A DNA stretch of 64,000 nt from Puniceibacterium confluentis (GCF_007923445.1 NZ_VOJI01000008.1:154502-218501), one strand, 5' to 3'; shown: positions 17,641-30,273, counted from the first letter of the stretch. Notes: generated from the sequence alone by a model not told the origin. Numbers and translations: made by a program.

Positions 17641-18633
17641 ATGACTGTACGTTTCGCAATTCTCGGCGCAGGCCGCATCGGTCAGGTCCATGCCCGCGCT
17701 GTCGCATCCACCCTCGGCGCGACGCTTGTCGCCATCGCCGACCCGATGACGGAAGCGGCCCGAAAGGTGGCTGATCAATACGGTTGCGACATCCGCACCA
17801 TCGACGAGATCGCACAAAGCGATGATGTGGACGCGGTGGCGATCTGCACCCCGACCGACACCCATGCCAATCTGATCGAACAATTCGCCAGGGCCGGAAA
17901 GGCGGTGTTCTGCGAAAAGCCGGTCGATCTGAGCGTGGCGCGGGTGAAGGAGTGCCTGAAAGTTGTCGAAGCGGAAGGCGCCACCCTGATGGTCGGCTTC
18001 CAGCGACGGTTCGATCCCGATTTCATGGCCCTGAAAAAGACCATCGACGATGGCGTCATCGGCACGGTCGAGATGATCGCCGTGACCAGCCGCGATCCCG
18101 GTGCCCCGCCCGCCGACTATATCAAGCGCTCCGGCGGCATTTTCCGGGACATGACGATCCACGACTTTGACGTCGCCCGCTGGCTGCTGGGCGAAGAGGT
18201 GGCGGTGGTGCAGGCCTCGGCCTCGGTTCTGACAGATCCGGCCATTCGCGATCTCGGCGATTATGACAGCGTCAACGTGATCCTGACCACGGCCGCCGGC
18301 AAGCAGTGCACCATCACCAACACCCGCCGTGCCACCTACGGCTATGACCAGCGCATCGAGGTGCATGGCTCCAAGGGTTCGGTGTCGGCCGAGAACCACC
18401 GCGAGGCGAATATCGAGATCGCCACCGAAGCCGGCTATACCCGCCCGCCGCTGCTGAACTTTTTCATGTCACGCTATACTGCCGCCTATGCCAACGAGAT
18501 CGCGGCCTTTGTCGATGCCGTGGCCAATGGTGCCTCGACACCGACCACCGGCGCCGACGGCCTGAAAGCTTTGGAACTCGCCGATGCGGCGCTGAAGTCC
18601 GCCGAAACCGGGCAGGCGGTGCGATTGACCTGA
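17641..18633 (+). CDS. iolG: Inositol 2-dehydrogenase, Gfo/Idh/MocA family
   Basis: A 330-aa NAD-dependent dehydrogenase oxidising myo-inositol to scyllo-inosose, the first catabolic step. The Rossmann motif GAGRIG lies at residues 9-14. The catalytic set matches characterised inositol dehydrogenases in spacing: Lys93 in CEKP, Asp170 and His174 in 'RDMTIHDFD'. 'TNTRRATYGYDQRIEVHGSKG' is typical of IolG. It lies 145 bases after the importer ATPase in the same direction. Confidence 0.92.
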   Translation: MTVRFAILGAGRIGQVHARAVASTLGATLVAIADPMTEAARKVADQYGCDIRTIDEIAQSDDVDAVAICTPTDTHANLIEQFARAGKAVFCEKPVDLSVARVKECLKVVEAEGATLMVGFQRRFDPDFMALKKTIDDGVIGTVEMIAVTSRDPGAPPADYIKRSGGIFRDMTIHDFDVARWLLGEEVAVVQASASVLTDPAIRDLGDYDSVNVILTTAAGKQCTITNTRRATYGYDQRIEVHGSKGSVSAENHREANIEIATEAGYTRPPLLNFFMSRYTAAYANEIAAFVDAVANGASTPTTGADGLKALELADAALKSAETGQAVRLT

Positions 18634-18681
18634 AGCGGTCCGCCTCCGGCCCACCAGATCGAAAATTGAAAAGGCATCTCC

Positions 18682-19803
18682 ATGCAAGAACAGTCCAAAT
18701 CTCTTGGCGTCGCCCTGATCGGCACCGGCTTCATGGGAAGGTGTCACGCCCTTGCGTGGCGTGCGGTGGCCGCGGTCTTTGGTGGGCCGCATCCCCGGCT
18801 GGAATACCTCTGTGACGACACGGACGCCAAGGCCGGGGCGTTCGCGGCGCAGTTCGGTTTCGCGCGTGGCACCTCCGACTGGCAGGCCGCCATCGCCGAT
18901 CCGAAGGTGGATGTGGTGTCGATCACGACGCCCAACGGTCTGCACCGTCCGATGGCCGAGGCAGCCCTGCGCGCGGGCAAGCATGTCTGGCTGGAAAAGC
19001 CGATGGCCCTGACCCTGAACGATGCCCGGGCGATGGCCGACCTGGCAAAGCAGCACCCCGGACAGGTCACGATTCTGGGCTACAACTACACCCGCAGCCC
19101 GGCCTTTCAGGCGGCGGTGGAAATGATCCGGCGCGGTGACATCGGGCAGCCGCACAGCTTTCGCGGTGTCTATGACGAAGATTATTCCGCCGACCCGGAT
19201 CTGCCCTGGACCTGGCGGATGACGCAGGAACATGGCGGGCTCGGCGCGCTTGGCGACCTGGGGGTGCATCTGGTCAGCCAGATGCTGCCGCTGATGGGTG
19301 ACGTCACCGAGGTGACCGGCATGACCCATATCGCGATCCCGAAACGCCGGTCGGACACTGGTGACCGGCCGGTCGAAAATGAGGACAGCGCCATGGCGCT
19401 CGTGCGCTTCGCTTCTGGCGCGCAGGGTCAGTTTTCCACCTCCCGCGTGGCGCGCGGGCGCAAATGCCGCCTGCAGTGGGAGATCCACGGCAGCCTCGGA
19501 AGCCTGGTGTTCGATCAGGAAAACATGAACGAACTCTGGCTGCATCGGAAGGGCGAGGCGGGTTTTACCCGACATCTCACCGGCCCGGATCAGCCGGACT
19601 TTGCCGCCTTCTGCCCGGCACCCGGCCACAACTTCGGGTTCAACGAACAAAAGGTCATCGAAGCCCGCGACCTGTGCCGTGCCATCCGGGGCGGCGCGCC
19701 CTGTGGTCCGGATTTCGCGCAGGGCCTGAAAATCGAAAAAATCGTGCATGCGGTCGCGACCTCTGGCGGCCGTCCCGTGCAAATCGAGGGGGAGGCTGCA
19801 TGA
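18682..19803 (+). CDS. Second Gfo/Idh/MocA-family dehydrogenase of the inositol operon
   Basis: A 373-aa oxidoreductase. Rossmann motif GTGFMG sits near residue 12, and the family lysine is in 'WLEKPMAL'. The C-terminal domain carries '[18 protein letters not shown]' with the catalytic Asp/His pair. Longer than IolG and with an extra loop ('[12 protein letters not shown]'-like). Paralogues in inositol clusters oxidise scyllo-inositol or other inositol isomers; that is the most likely role here. It overlaps iolC by four bases (ATGA). Confidence 0.85.
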   Translation: MQEQSKSLGVALIGTGFMGRCHALAWRAVAAVFGGPHPRLEYLCDDTDAKAGAFAAQFGFARGTSDWQAAIADPKVDVVSITTPNGLHRPMAEAALRAGKHVWLEKPMALTLNDARAMADLAKQHPGQVTILGYNYTRSPAFQAAVEMIRRGDIGQPHSFRGVYDEDYSADPDLPWTWRMTQEHGGLGALGDLGVHLVSQMLPLMGDVTEVTGMTHIAIPKRRSDTGDRPVENEDSAMALVRFASGAQGQFSTSRVARGRKCRLQWEIHGSLGSLVFDQENMNELWLHRKGEAGFTRHLTGPDQPDFAAFCPAPGHNFGFNEQKVIEARDLCRAIRGGAPCGPDFAQGLKIEKIVHAVATSGGRPVQIEGEAA

Positions 19804-21704
19804 AACAGCTGGATCTGATCACCATCGGCCGCAGCTCGGTCGATCTGTACGGCACGCAGGTCGGCGGACGGCTCGAGGACATGCGGTCGTTTGACAAGTA
19901 CATCGGCGGCAGCCCGACCAACATCGCCTGCGGCACCGCGCGGCTGGGGCTGAAATCGGCGCTGATCACAGGTGTCGGCGATGAACACATGGGTCGTTTC
20001 ATCATCGAGGAACTGGCCCGCGAAGGCGTGGACACGCGCGGCGTGAAGACCGACCCCGACCGGCTGACGGCACTGGTACTGCTGGGCATCCGCGATCAGG
20101 ATCAGTTCCCGCTAATCTTTTACCGCGAGAACTGCGCCGACATGGGCCTGACGGTCGAGGACATCGACGAAGGCTTTGTCACCCAGGCACGGGCAGTGGT
20201 GGCCACCGGCACCCATCTCAGCAATCCGCAGGTCGCCGCGGCGACGATCAAGGCGCTGCGCATCGCACGCGACAATGGCATGCAGACGGCGCTGGACATC
20301 GACTATCGCCCCAACCTCTGGGGGGTTGCAGGCCATGGCGACGGTGAGAGCAGGTTCGTGGAAAGCGCGGCCGTGACCGACAAGTTGCAGGCCACGCTGC
20401 ATTATTTCGACCTGATCGTCGGCACCGAGGAAGAATTCCACATCGCGGGTGGCAGCACCGACACCATCGCCGCCCTGCGGGCCGTGCGGGCGGTTTCGGG
20501 CGCGACGCTGGTGTGCAAACGCGGCGCCGCGGGGGCCGTCGCCTTTGGCGGCGACATTCCCGACAGCCTTGACGACGGCGAGGCCGGGCCGGGATTTCCG
20601 ATCGAGGTGTTCAACGTGCTGGGCGCCGGAGACGGCTTCATGTCCGGTCTGCTGAAAGGCTGGCTCGACGGCGAGGACTGGCCGACGGCGCTGAAATACG
20701 CCAATGCCTGCGGCGCCTTCGCGGTCAGCCGCCACGGCTGCACCCCGGCCTATCCCAGCTGGGCCGAATTGCAGTATTTCTTCGAGCGCGGCGCCCAGCG
20801 CCCCGATCTGCGCAATGACGCCGCCCTCGAGCAGGTGCATTGGGCAACCAACCGTGATCTCGACTGGCCCGAGGTGCGGGTCTTTGCCTATGATCACCGC
20901 CAGCAGTTGCAAGAGCTGGACGGCGCCACACCGGAAAAGATCGGCCGGTTCAAGGAGTTGTGCCTTGCGGCGACCGGGCAGGTTGCCGGCGGCAGGCCGG
21001 GCTACGGCCTGTTGTGCGACGGGCGTCTGGGGCGCGACGCGCTGTACAAGGCGGCCGGCACCGGTCTGTGGATCGGGCGTCCGGTGGAATGGCCGGGCTC
21101 GCGGCCTCTGCAACTGGAGCCGGAAATCGGCGCCGATTTTGGCGGGCTGGCGCAATGGCCGCGCGACCAGGTGGTCAAGGTGCTCTGCTACTGCCATCCC
21201 GACGACGACGCCGCGACATGGGCAAATCAGGAAACCACCATCCTGCGCCTGTTCACCGCCTGCCGCCGCAACCGGCTGGAGCTTCTGCTCGAAGTGATCC
21301 CCTCCAAGGTCGGCCCGATCGCCGACGACACCACCGCCCGGATCATCCAGCGGTTCTACGATCTCGGGGTCAGCCCCGACTGGTGGAAGCTCGAGCCGAT
21401 GCTGACGGAAGCGGCATGGAACATCACCTGTGACACGATCAACCGCAACGATCCCAACACCCGCGGCATCGTCATTCTGGGCCTCGGGGAATCCGAGGAC
21501 AGGCTGGCCAAAAGCTTTGCTGTCGCCGCGCGTTATCCGTTGGTCAAGGGGTTTGCCGTGGGCCGGACGATCTTTGCCGAAACCGCGGCGGCCTGGATGC
21601 ATGGCAGATTGAACGACGAGGATGCTGTCGCCGCGATGGCCGGAAATTTCGCCCGTCTTTGTGCTGTCTGGGACAGCGCACGCGCAGCAAAGGAAACACA
21701 ATGA
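19800..21704 (+). CDS. iolC: Bifunctional 5-dehydro-2-deoxygluconokinase / DUF2090 aldolase-like protein
   Basis: A 634-aa fusion. Residues 1 to about 330 are a PfkB-type sugar kinase: '[18 protein letters not shown]' near the N-terminus and the catalytic '[14 protein letters not shown]' anion-hole/Asp motif. The rest (about 345-634) is a DUF2090 TIM-barrel domain, taken to supply the 5-dehydro-2-deoxyphosphogluconate aldolase (IolJ) step. No separate iolJ is present in the window, consistent with that. The start overlaps the previous stop and follows GGGGGAGG; its own stop overlaps iolD. Confidence 0.94.
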   Translation: MKQLDLITIGRSSVDLYGTQVGGRLEDMRSFDKYIGGSPTNIACGTARLGLKSALITGVGDEHMGRFIIEELAREGVDTRGVKTDPDRLTALVLLGIRDQDQFPLIFYRENCADMGLTVEDIDEGFVTQARAVVATGTHLSNPQVAAATIKALRIARDNGMQTALDIDYRPNLWGVAGHGDGESRFVESAAVTDKLQATLHYFDLIVGTEEEFHIAGGSTDTIAALRAVRAVSGATLVCKRGAAGAVAFGGDIPDSLDDGEAGPGFPIEVFNVLGAGDGFMSGLLKGWLDGEDWPTALKYANACGAFAVSRHGCTPAYPSWAELQYFFERGAQRPDLRNDAALEQVHWATNRDLDWPEVRVFAYDHRQQLQELDGATPEKIGRFKELCLAATGQVAGGRPGYGLLCDGRLGRDALYKAAGTGLWIGRPVEWPGSRPLQLEPEIGADFGGLAQWPRDQVVKVLCYCHPDDDAATWANQETTILRLFTACRRNRLELLLEVIPSKVGPIADDTTARIIQRFYDLGVSPDWWKLEPMLTEAAWNITCDTINRNDPNTRGIVILGLGESEDRLAKSFAVAARYPLVKGFAVGRTIFAETAAAWMHGRLNDEDAVAAMAGNFARLCAVWDSARAAKETQ

Positions 21705-23533
21705 CCAAAACAATCCGACTGACCGCGGCGCAGGCAATGGTGCGCTACGTTGCGGCGCAACGCAACGAAGACGGCGATGCCATCATCGCCGGCTGCTGGG
21801 CGATTTTCGGGCACGGCAACGTCGCCGGTCTTGGTGAGGCGCTGTATCACGCCAGGGAAAGCCTCGCGACATGGCGCGGTCACAATGAACAGACGATGGC
21901 CCACGCGGCGATTGCCTTTGCCAAACAATCCGCACGCAAGCGGGCGATGATGGTGTCCTCCTCGATCGGACCGGGGGCGCTAAACATGGTGACGGCGGCG
22001 GCGCTGGCGCATGTGAACCGGTTGCCGGTGCTGCTGGTTCCCGGCGATATCTTTGCCAACCGCGGCCCCGATCCGGTCCTGCAACAGATCGAGGACTTCG
22101 GTGATGGCACGATCAGCGCCAATGATTGCTTCAAGCCCGTCAGCCGGTATTTTGACCGTATCACCCGCCCCGAGCAGCTTCTGACCGCCCTGCCCCGCGC
22201 CTTTCGCACCCTGACCGATCCGGCAGACTGTGGTCCGGTCACGCTGTCCTTTTGTCAGGACGTTCAGGCAGAGGCGTTTGACTATCCCGAAAGCTTCTTT
22301 GAGCCGCAGGTCTGGCACCGGCGGCGGATTCGCCCGGACGAGGGCGAGCTTGCCCGGGTTGTCGCCGCGATCAAGGCCGCCAGAAACCCGGTCATCGTCG
22401 CCGGAGGCGGCGTGCATTACGCCGGGGCCTGTGACGCGCTGAAAGCCTTTGCCGCCGCGCACAACATCCCGGTGGCAGAGACCCAGGCCGGCAAATCCGC
22501 CCTGCCCTGGGACGATCCCATGAACCTTGGCCCCATCGGTGTCACTGGCGGCGAGCCCGCCAACCGGGTCTGCGAAGGGGCCGATCTGGTCCTTGGGGTC
22601 GGCACCCGGTTTCAGGATTTCACCACCGGATCCTGGGGCCTGTTCGCCAACCCCGCGCGTCGGCTGATCAGCCTGAACGTTGCCGCCTATGACGCGGCCA
22701 AACACGGTGCCGAGCCCTTGATGGCCGATGCGCTCAAAGGTCTGGAAGAGCTGACCGCCGCCCTTGGTTCGCACCGTGCGGCGACGCAGACCGACGGGCT
22801 CAAGTCTGACTGGTTCGCCAAGGTCGATCCGCTGACCGACGCGCCCACTGACACCAACGCGCTCGCGAGCGACATGCAGGTCATCGGCGCGGTACAGCGC
22901 GCGGCGAACAGGGACACCGTGGTCATGTGCGCCGCGGGCACGATGCCGGGCGAGTTGCACAAGCTGTGGAAGGCCGGGCGGCCCGGCAGCTATCACATGG
23001 AATACGGCTTTTCCTGCATGGGCTACGAGATTGCCGGCGCGATGGGCATCAAGATGGCCGAACCGGAACGCGACGTCGTCTGCTTTACCGGCGACGGCAC
23101 CTACATGATGGCAAATTCCGAACTGGCCACAGCGGCGATGATGGGCATCGCCTTTACGGTCGTGATCACCGACAACCGTGGATACGGCTGCATAAACCGG
23201 CTCCAGATGGGCACCGGCGGCGCCGAGTTCAACAACCTGCTCGAGCACACGATCCACGAAACCCCGTCGCGGATCGACTTTGCCGCTCATGCCGCGTCGC
23301 TGGGGGCCACGGCGCTCAAGGTCGGTTCGATCGCCGAGATGGAAGAGGCCCTGGCGCGACGCGGCACCATCAAGGGCCCCTATGTCATCGTGATCGACAC
23401 CGACCCGTACCCCAGCACACCGCACGGCAGCACTTGGTGGGACGTGGCCGTGCCCGAGATCAGCCAGCGCGCCGAGGTCAATGCGGCCCGCGCCGGTTAC
23501 CTGGAAAACAAGAAATCGCAGCGCGCGGATTAA
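21701..23533 (+). CDS. iolD: 3D-(3,5/4)-trihydroxycyclohexane-1,2-dione hydrolase
   Basis: A 610-aa thiamine-diphosphate enzyme that opens the inositol-derived ring to 5-deoxyglucuronate. The N-terminal domain has 'GCWAIFGHGNVAGLGEAL', a hallmark of IolD, and the C-terminal domain has the ThDP/metal motif 'GDGTYMMANSEL...TDNRGYG'. Length matches the family. Its ATG overlaps the iolC stop by four bases. Cytoplasmic. Confidence 0.96.
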   Translation: MTKTIRLTAAQAMVRYVAAQRNEDGDAIIAGCWAIFGHGNVAGLGEALYHARESLATWRGHNEQTMAHAAIAFAKQSARKRAMMVSSSIGPGALNMVTAAALAHVNRLPVLLVPGDIFANRGPDPVLQQIEDFGDGTISANDCFKPVSRYFDRITRPEQLLTALPRAFRTLTDPADCGPVTLSFCQDVQAEAFDYPESFFEPQVWHRRRIRPDEGELARVVAAIKAARNPVIVAGGGVHYAGACDALKAFAAAHNIPVAETQAGKSALPWDDPMNLGPIGVTGGEPANRVCEGADLVLGVGTRFQDFTTGSWGLFANPARRLISLNVAAYDAAKHGAEPLMADALKGLEELTAALGSHRAATQTDGLKSDWFAKVDPLTDAPTDTNALASDMQVIGAVQRAANRDTVVMCAAGTMPGELHKLWKAGRPGSYHMEYGFSCMGYEIAGAMGIKMAEPERDVVCFTGDGTYMMANSELATAAMMGIAFTVVITDNRGYGCINRLQMGTGGAEFNNLLEHTIHETPSRIDFAAHAASLGATALKVGSIAEMEEALARRGTIKGPYVIVIDTDPYPSTPHGSTWWDVAVPEISQRAEVNAARAGYLENKKSQRAD

Positions 23534-23544
23534 GGACAACACCC

Positions 23545-24450
23545 ATGGGCGTGAAAATCGGAATATCTCCTATCGCGTGGCAGAATGACGACCTGCCGGA
23601 CCTGACCGCAGACTATACGATGGAGCAGTGCCTGCGCGAGGCCCGCGAGATCGGCTATACCGGCGTTGAACGCGGACGCCGGATGCCCCAGGACACCGAA
23701 GGGCTGGGCCGTTACCTTGACGCGAACGATATCGAGCTGTGTGGTGGCTGGTGCTCGGGCAACCTGATGGTGAATTCGGTCGCGGATGAGATTGCGGCGA
23801 TCCGTCAGCAGGTCGCACAGTTTGTGGCGCTGAAATCTCCCTGCCTGGTCTACGCGGAATGCTCAAACACCGTGCAGGGCGACATCGCCACGCCGGTCAA
23901 CAACCGCCCGAAACTGACCCGCGACGAGATCACGCGCTACGCCGCCAAGCTGTCAGAAGTGGCCAAGTGGATGACGGACCAGGGCATGGTGCTGGCCTAT
24001 CACCATCACATGGGTTCGATGATCGAGGATCAGCAGGACATCGACTGGCTGATGGAGGGCGCCTCGCCCGAGGTCACGCTGCTGTTTGATACCGGGCATC
24101 TGCACTTTGGTGGCGCCGATGTGCTGGGCACATTGCGCAGGTGGGGCGACCGGGTGCGCCATGTGCACTACAAGGACGTGCGCGCCGACGTGACCGCCCA
24201 GATCCGCGCCGAAAACAAGAGCTTTCTTGACGCGGTGATTGCCGGGGCCTTCACCGTGCCGGGTGATCCTCAGGGGTGCATCGACTTTGCTGCGGTCACG
24301 GACGAGCTCGCCGCGATGAACTATGACGGCTGGATCGTGGTCGAGGCGGAACAGGATCCGGCCAAGGCGCCACCTTACGAATATTCCAAACTCGGCTATG
24401 ATCACATCGTCGCGCTCTGCGGCAAGGCGGGGCTGAAAATCGAAAGTTGA
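23545..24450 (+). CDS. iolE: myo-Inosose-2 dehydratase
   Basis: A 301-aa TIM-barrel enzyme dehydrating scyllo-inosose to the trihydroxycyclohexanedione used by IolD. Diagnostic parts are 'KIGISPIAWQNDDLPDL' at the N-terminus, 'LCGGWCSGNL', 'LAYHHHMGSMIEDQQDID' and 'FDTGHLHFGG', which carry the metal ligands. It starts 11 bases after iolD. Cytoplasmic. Confidence 0.95.
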   Translation: MGVKIGISPIAWQNDDLPDLTADYTMEQCLREAREIGYTGVERGRRMPQDTEGLGRYLDANDIELCGGWCSGNLMVNSVADEIAAIRQQVAQFVALKSPCLVYAECSNTVQGDIATPVNNRPKLTRDEITRYAAKLSEVAKWMTDQGMVLAYHHHMGSMIEDQQDIDWLMEGASPEVTLLFDTGHLHFGGADVLGTLRRWGDRVRHVHYKDVRADVTAQIRAENKSFLDAVIAGAFTVPGDPQGCIDFAAVTDELAAMNYDGWIVVEAEQDPAKAPPYEYSKLGYDHIVALCGKAGLKIES

Positions 24451-24453
24451 CGG

Positions 24454-24663
24454 ATGAAACTCTTTGACCTGCACCACCCGTTTTTCCTGCCGCTCTGGCG
24501 GCGGGTGGCAACCTTTGCCGTTGCCGGGGGCTGGGCGATCGTCGAAGTGCTCGGCGGCAGCCCCGGCTGGGCCGCGCTGTTCGCGGCGCTCGCCCTTTAT
24601 TGCGGGTATCAATTTTTTGTCGCTTTCAACCCCGAAGACCACAAGGACCAAAGTGATGACTGA
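24454..24663 (+). CDS. Small two-span membrane protein of the inositol operon
   Basis: A 69-aa protein starting three bases after iolE and overlapping the iolB start by eight bases, so it is embedded in the operon. It has two hydrophobic segments (about residues 18-34 and 40-56) separated by 'GGSPGW', with a charged C-terminus 'NPEDHKDQSDD'. I do not recognise a function. Its tight position argues that it is a real gene; a role in the importer or envelope is a guess. Confidence 0.7.
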   Translation: MKLFDLHHPFFLPLWRRVATFAVAGGWAIVEVLGGSPGWAALFAALALYCGYQFFVAFNPEDHKDQSDD

Positions 24664-25462
24664 CTTGCTGCGCAAACCCTTCGGCACCCACGGCAAGGTG
24701 CACGACATCACGGCGGCGAATGCCGGCTGGCGCTATGTCGGCTTTGGGCTCTATCACCTGCGCGCGGGTGAGACGGCGGCAGAGGCAACCGGCGACCGCG
24801 AGGTCATTCTGGTCATGGTCCAGGGCAAGGCGGCGCTGACGGGCGGCGGGCAGGATTGGGGTGTTCTGGGCGAGCGCATGGACGTCTTTGAAAAGACGCC
24901 GCCGCACTGCCTGTATCTGCCCGACGGCAGCGACTGGTCCGCCAGGGCCGAAACCGACTGCGTGATCGCCGTCTGCTCGGCCCCCGGCAAAGGCGGGCAT
25001 GCGGCGCGGCGGATCGGGCCGGACGGCATCACCCTGACGCAGAGGGGCAAGGGCACCAACACCCGCCATATCAACAATATCGCCATGGAGCACGAAGACT
25101 ACTGCGACAGCCTGCTGGTGACAGAGGTGTTCACCCCGGCCGGGCACTGGTCGTCCTACCCCAGTCATCGTCACGACGAAGACGACTTTCCGCGCATCAC
25201 CTATCTGGAAGAGACCTATTACCACCGGCTGAACCCGGCCAGCGGCTTTGGAATCCAGCGGGTCTATACCGACGATCTGCAACTGAACGAAACCATGGCG
25301 GTTGCGGATGGTGATGTGGTGCTGGTGCCACGCGGCCACCATCCCTGCGGCGCGCCCTACGGGTTCGAGATGTATTACCTCAACGTCATGGCCGGCCCCT
25401 TGCGCAGATGGCGTTTTGTTGCCGCGCCCGAGGTGTCCTGGATCATGGAGCGGGATGCCTAG
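24656..25462 (+). CDS. iolB: 5-Deoxy-glucuronate isomerase
   Basis: A 268-aa cupin-fold enzyme converting 5-deoxyglucuronate to 5-dehydro-2-deoxygluconate, the IolC substrate. The ATG at 24656 fits the family N-terminus (LLRKPFGTHGKVHDI); the longer frame upstream overlaps the small membrane-protein gene and is ignored. Metal-binding histidines are seen in 'SYPSHRHDEDDFPRITYLEE' and 'VPRGHHPCGAPYGFEMYYLN'. It ends the inositol operon, only 12 bases from the convergent LacI-2 stop. Confidence 0.95.
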   Translation: MTDLLRKPFGTHGKVHDITAANAGWRYVGFGLYHLRAGETAAEATGDREVILVMVQGKAALTGGGQDWGVLGERMDVFEKTPPHCLYLPDGSDWSARAETDCVIAVCSAPGKGGHAARRIGPDGITLTQRGKGTNTRHINNIAMEHEDYCDSLLVTEVFTPAGHWSSYPSHRHDEDDFPRITYLEETYYHRLNPASGFGIQRVYTDDLQLNETMAVADGDVVLVPRGHHPCGAPYGFEMYYLNVMAGPLRRWRFVAAPEVSWIMERDA

Positions 25463-25474
25463 CGCGCCGACGGC

Positions 25475-27757
<2,283 letters not shown>

Positions 27758-27767
27758 GGAAAAACCC

Positions 27768-28079
27768 ATGACAAACTGGATCGACGCCTGCGGCGCGGAC
27801 GACATCGAGGAAGAAGACGTGATCCGTTTCGATCACGAGGGCCGCACCTTTGCCATCTACCGCTCGCCCGACGACAACTACTTTTGCACCGACGGCCTGT
27901 GCAGCCATGAACAGGTGCATCTGGCCGACGGGCTGGTGATGGATCACACCATCGAATGCCCCAAACACAACGGCCAGTTCGACTATCGCTCGGGCGAGGC
28001 GCTGCGGGCGCCGGTCTGCGTCAACCTCGCCACCTACCCCGTCAAGGTCGAAGGGGATCGCGTCCTGATCGAAATCTAG
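27768..28079 (+). CDS. mocE: MocE-family Rieske-type [2Fe-2S] ferredoxin 1
   Basis: A 103-aa soluble ferredoxin. The Rieske ligands are Cys45-Ser-His47 and Cys64-Pro-Lys-His67. Follows mocD by 10 bases with AAGGA upstream, so it should pass electrons to that oxygenase. A second copy of the same length at 32305 is identical at about 67 of 103 positions by hand count, pointing to duplication. The reductase is probably the MocF-like protein at 31119. Confidence 0.92.
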   Translation: MTNWIDACGADDIEEEDVIRFDHEGRTFAIYRSPDDNYFCTDGLCSHEQVHLADGLVMDHTIECPKHNGQFDYRSGEALRAPVCVNLATYPVKVEGDRVLIEI

Positions 28080-28111
28080 ACACCGCGCCATGCCGCAGAC
28101 ACGGCCACCCC

Positions 28112-28143
28112 GCGCCAGAACCGGCTGGCGCTGGGTATTTTTT
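28112..28143 (+). terminator. Probable terminator after mocD-mocE
   Basis: A 7-bp stem GCGCCAG/CTGGCGC (28112-28118 / 28125-28131) with a 6-nt loop, followed six bases later by a T6 run (28138-28143). The gap between stem and T-run makes it a weaker candidate than the two near 2 kb. Confidence 0.5.
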
Positions 28144-28227
28144 GCGAAACTCACCGCCTGCGCGGGTCGTGGCCCATCTCTGGTCACGGCTGCGACCCCT
28201 GGAATCAGGAACCGCAGCGGCGTCAGG

Positions 28228-29112
28228 TCATCCCATCCGTTCGGAAGCGAAGGAGCCGGGTGAGGGCGGAAACACCACTGTCTTGTTGCCGTTGATGCAG
28301 ACCCGGCGGTGGATATGCGCGTGGATGGCGCGGGACAGCACCTGCGCCTCGACGTCGCGGCCCAGCGAGACGTAATCCTCGGCGGATTGCGCATGGGTCA
28401 CACGGATCGTGTCCTGCTCGATGATCGGGCCTTCATCCAGATCCGCCGTCACATAATGCGAGGTCGCCCCGATCAGCTTTACCCCGCGCTCGAACGCCTG
28501 CTTGTAGGGGTTGGCCCCCTTGAACGACGGTAAAAAGGAGTGGTGGATGTTGATGATCCGCCCCGACATTTTCCGGCACATCTCATCCGACAGGATCTGC
28601 ATGTAGCGCGCCAGCACGATCAGTTCGGCGCCTGTCTCCTCGACCACCTGCAGGATCCGCGCTTCGGCCTCGGGTTTGTTGGCCTTTGTGACCTTGATGC
28701 AGTGAAAAGGGATGTCGTGGTTCACCACCAGTTTCTGATAGTCCATGTGGTTGCTGATCACCGCGACAATGTCGATCGGCAGGGCACCGATACGCCACCG
28801 GTACAGCAGGTCGTTCAGGCAATGCCCGAAGCGCGACACCATGATGACCACCTTGGGCCGCTCTGCCTCGTCGATGAACTCCGCCTCCATGTCAAAGGCG
28901 GCGGCGGTTTCCTGAAATCCGTCCGCCAGGTCATTCAGGCCCTGACCCTCTTCGGATTGGAAACTCACGCGCATGAAAAAGTTGCCGGTGTTGGCATCGT
29001 CGAATTGCGCGCTGTCAGTGATGTTGCAGCCGTGTTCGGCAAGATAGGTGGAAATGGCGGCAACAATGCCGCGCCGCGAGCGGCAGCGGACGCGCAGGGC
29101 GAAACTGGTCAT
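28228..29112 (-). CDS. purU: Formyltetrahydrofolate deformylase 1
   Basis: A 294-aa enzyme hydrolysing 10-formyl-tetrahydrofolate to formate and tetrahydrofolate. The start at 29112 follows CCGGAG and gives the standard N-terminal ACT domain (about 1-80: 'RGIVAAISTYLAEHGCNITDSAQFDD'). The catalytic formyltransferase domain shows 'NIHHSFLPSFKGANPY' and 'DLDEGPIIEQD'. Its place among oxygenase, ferredoxin and dehydrogenase genes suggests it drains one-carbon units released by O-demethylation. A near-copy lies at 51758. Confidence 0.95.
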   Translation of the reverse strand: MTSFALRVRCRSRRGIVAAISTYLAEHGCNITDSAQFDDANTGNFFMRVSFQSEEGQGLNDLADGFQETAAAFDMEAEFIDEAERPKVVIMVSRFGHCLNDLLYRWRIGALPIDIVAVISNHMDYQKLVVNHDIPFHCIKVTKANKPEAEARILQVVEETGAELIVLARYMQILSDEMCRKMSGRIINIHHSFLPSFKGANPYKQAFERGVKLIGATSHYVTADLDEGPIIEQDTIRVTHAQSAEDYVSLGRDVEAQVLSRAIHAHIHRRVCINGNKTVVFPPSPGSFASERMG

Positions 29113-29242
29113 TCTGATCTCCGGATTTCCGCGCCGCGTGGTCTGCGGGCGCGGGTTGTTGCAGGGTTGGGTGCGGTGCCCGGCGAAGGCACGGCGCTGT
29201 GTCACCGTCGGGTCATTGCGCGCGCGTGCGTCGCGACACTGG

Positions 29243-30268
29243 TTACAGGGAAACCGAATGTCCGATCCGGGCGCTTTCGCGGGCGGCATCGAGGATCGCG
29301 AGCGTGCGGATCCCGTCCTGTGGGGTCACGGGCGGCGGTGTTCCGGTCCGCGCGGCGTTTTCGAAGGCTTCGTAATAGTCGTGATAGCGGCCTTGTTCCG
29401 ACGGGATGCGCTGAGCACCTGCCGACGAATGGAGCGTGCCCCAGCTGGTTTCGGGCTCGAATCCCCAGCCGGCCAGGTCCTGGGCCGGGCGCCGACCGGC
29501 CATGACCGAGGCGGCCTGCACATCCGTCCCGTGGCTGACGAAGGCGCCCTTGTCGCCATAGGCGCGCAACTCGCGCTGTGCGAGGTGATTGCGCTTGCTG
29601 GCCGAGACATGGCCATGCGCGCCGCTTTCGAACCGCAGGGAGATTACAAAGCCCGCATCGGTCCGGCCCTCGGGAAGATCCACGAAATCAAGCTGGGCAT
29701 CGACCGTCCGCACCGGCCCCAGAAGCCAGGTCATCTGGTCCACCAGATGGCTGCCCAGATCCCGCAACAGCCCGCCCGTCGGCCCGGCCTCAAGGGTTGC
29801 GGCCTCGTCATAATCCATCCGGTTGTGAATACGCCAGATCCGACCCAGCCGGTCGTCCCGGATGAGCTTTGCCAAAGTTTGAAGGTCGGCATCGTAGCGA
29901 CGGTTCTGAAACACGCCCAGGGTCACACCCTTGGCCCGTGCCGCATCCGCCAGTTCGCGCGCACCGGCGGCGTCCGGAGCAAAGGGTTTGTCGGCGACGA
30001 CATGAAGCCCGGCGGCAATGGCTTCGAGCACCAGATCGCGCCGGGTTCCGGGCGGAGTGGTGATGGTGACGGCGTCGCAGACTCCGGCCGCGATCAGCGC
30101 GCTCAGACTGGGAAAGACCGGCACATCGGGCCAGTCCTGTCTGGCGGTTTCAATGGTCTGTGGCGCACGCGCCACGATTCCCGCAAGCGTGCACCGGCGC
30201 GCCGCGTCGATGAAGGGCGTGTGAAAATACCGGCCGCCCGAACCGTATCCGACAACACCGATCCGCAT
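29243..30268 (-). CDS. Gfo/Idh/MocA-family oxidoreductase
   Basis: A 341-aa dehydrogenase with Rossmann motif GYGSGG near residue 8, 'TPPGTRRDL', the family lysine in 'VVADKPFAPDA', and a C-terminal domain with 'GGLLRDLGSHLVDQM' carrying the catalytic Asp/His. The ATG at 30268 is preferred (AGGGG eight bases before); a GTG nine bases earlier overlaps the upstream stop. It lies 130 bases before purU and just after the PanB-like gene, all leftward. Probable role: oxidation of an inositol or inosamine derivative. It resembles MocA in family only. Confidence 0.85.
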   Translation of the reverse strand: MRIGVVGYGSGGRYFHTPFIDAARRCTLAGIVARAPQTIETARQDWPDVPVFPSLSALIAAGVCDAVTITTPPGTRRDLVLEAIAAGLHVVADKPFAPDAAGARELADAARAKGVTLGVFQNRRYDADLQTLAKLIRDDRLGRIWRIHNRMDYDEAATLEAGPTGGLLRDLGSHLVDQMTWLLGPVRTVDAQLDFVDLPEGRTDAGFVISLRFESGAHGHVSASKRNHLAQRELRAYGDKGAFVSHGTDVQAASVMAGRRPAQDLAGWGFEPETSWGTLHSSAGAQRIPSEQGRYHDYYEAFENAARTGTPPPVTPQDGIRTLAILDAARESARIGHSVSL

Positions 30269-30273
30269 GATCT

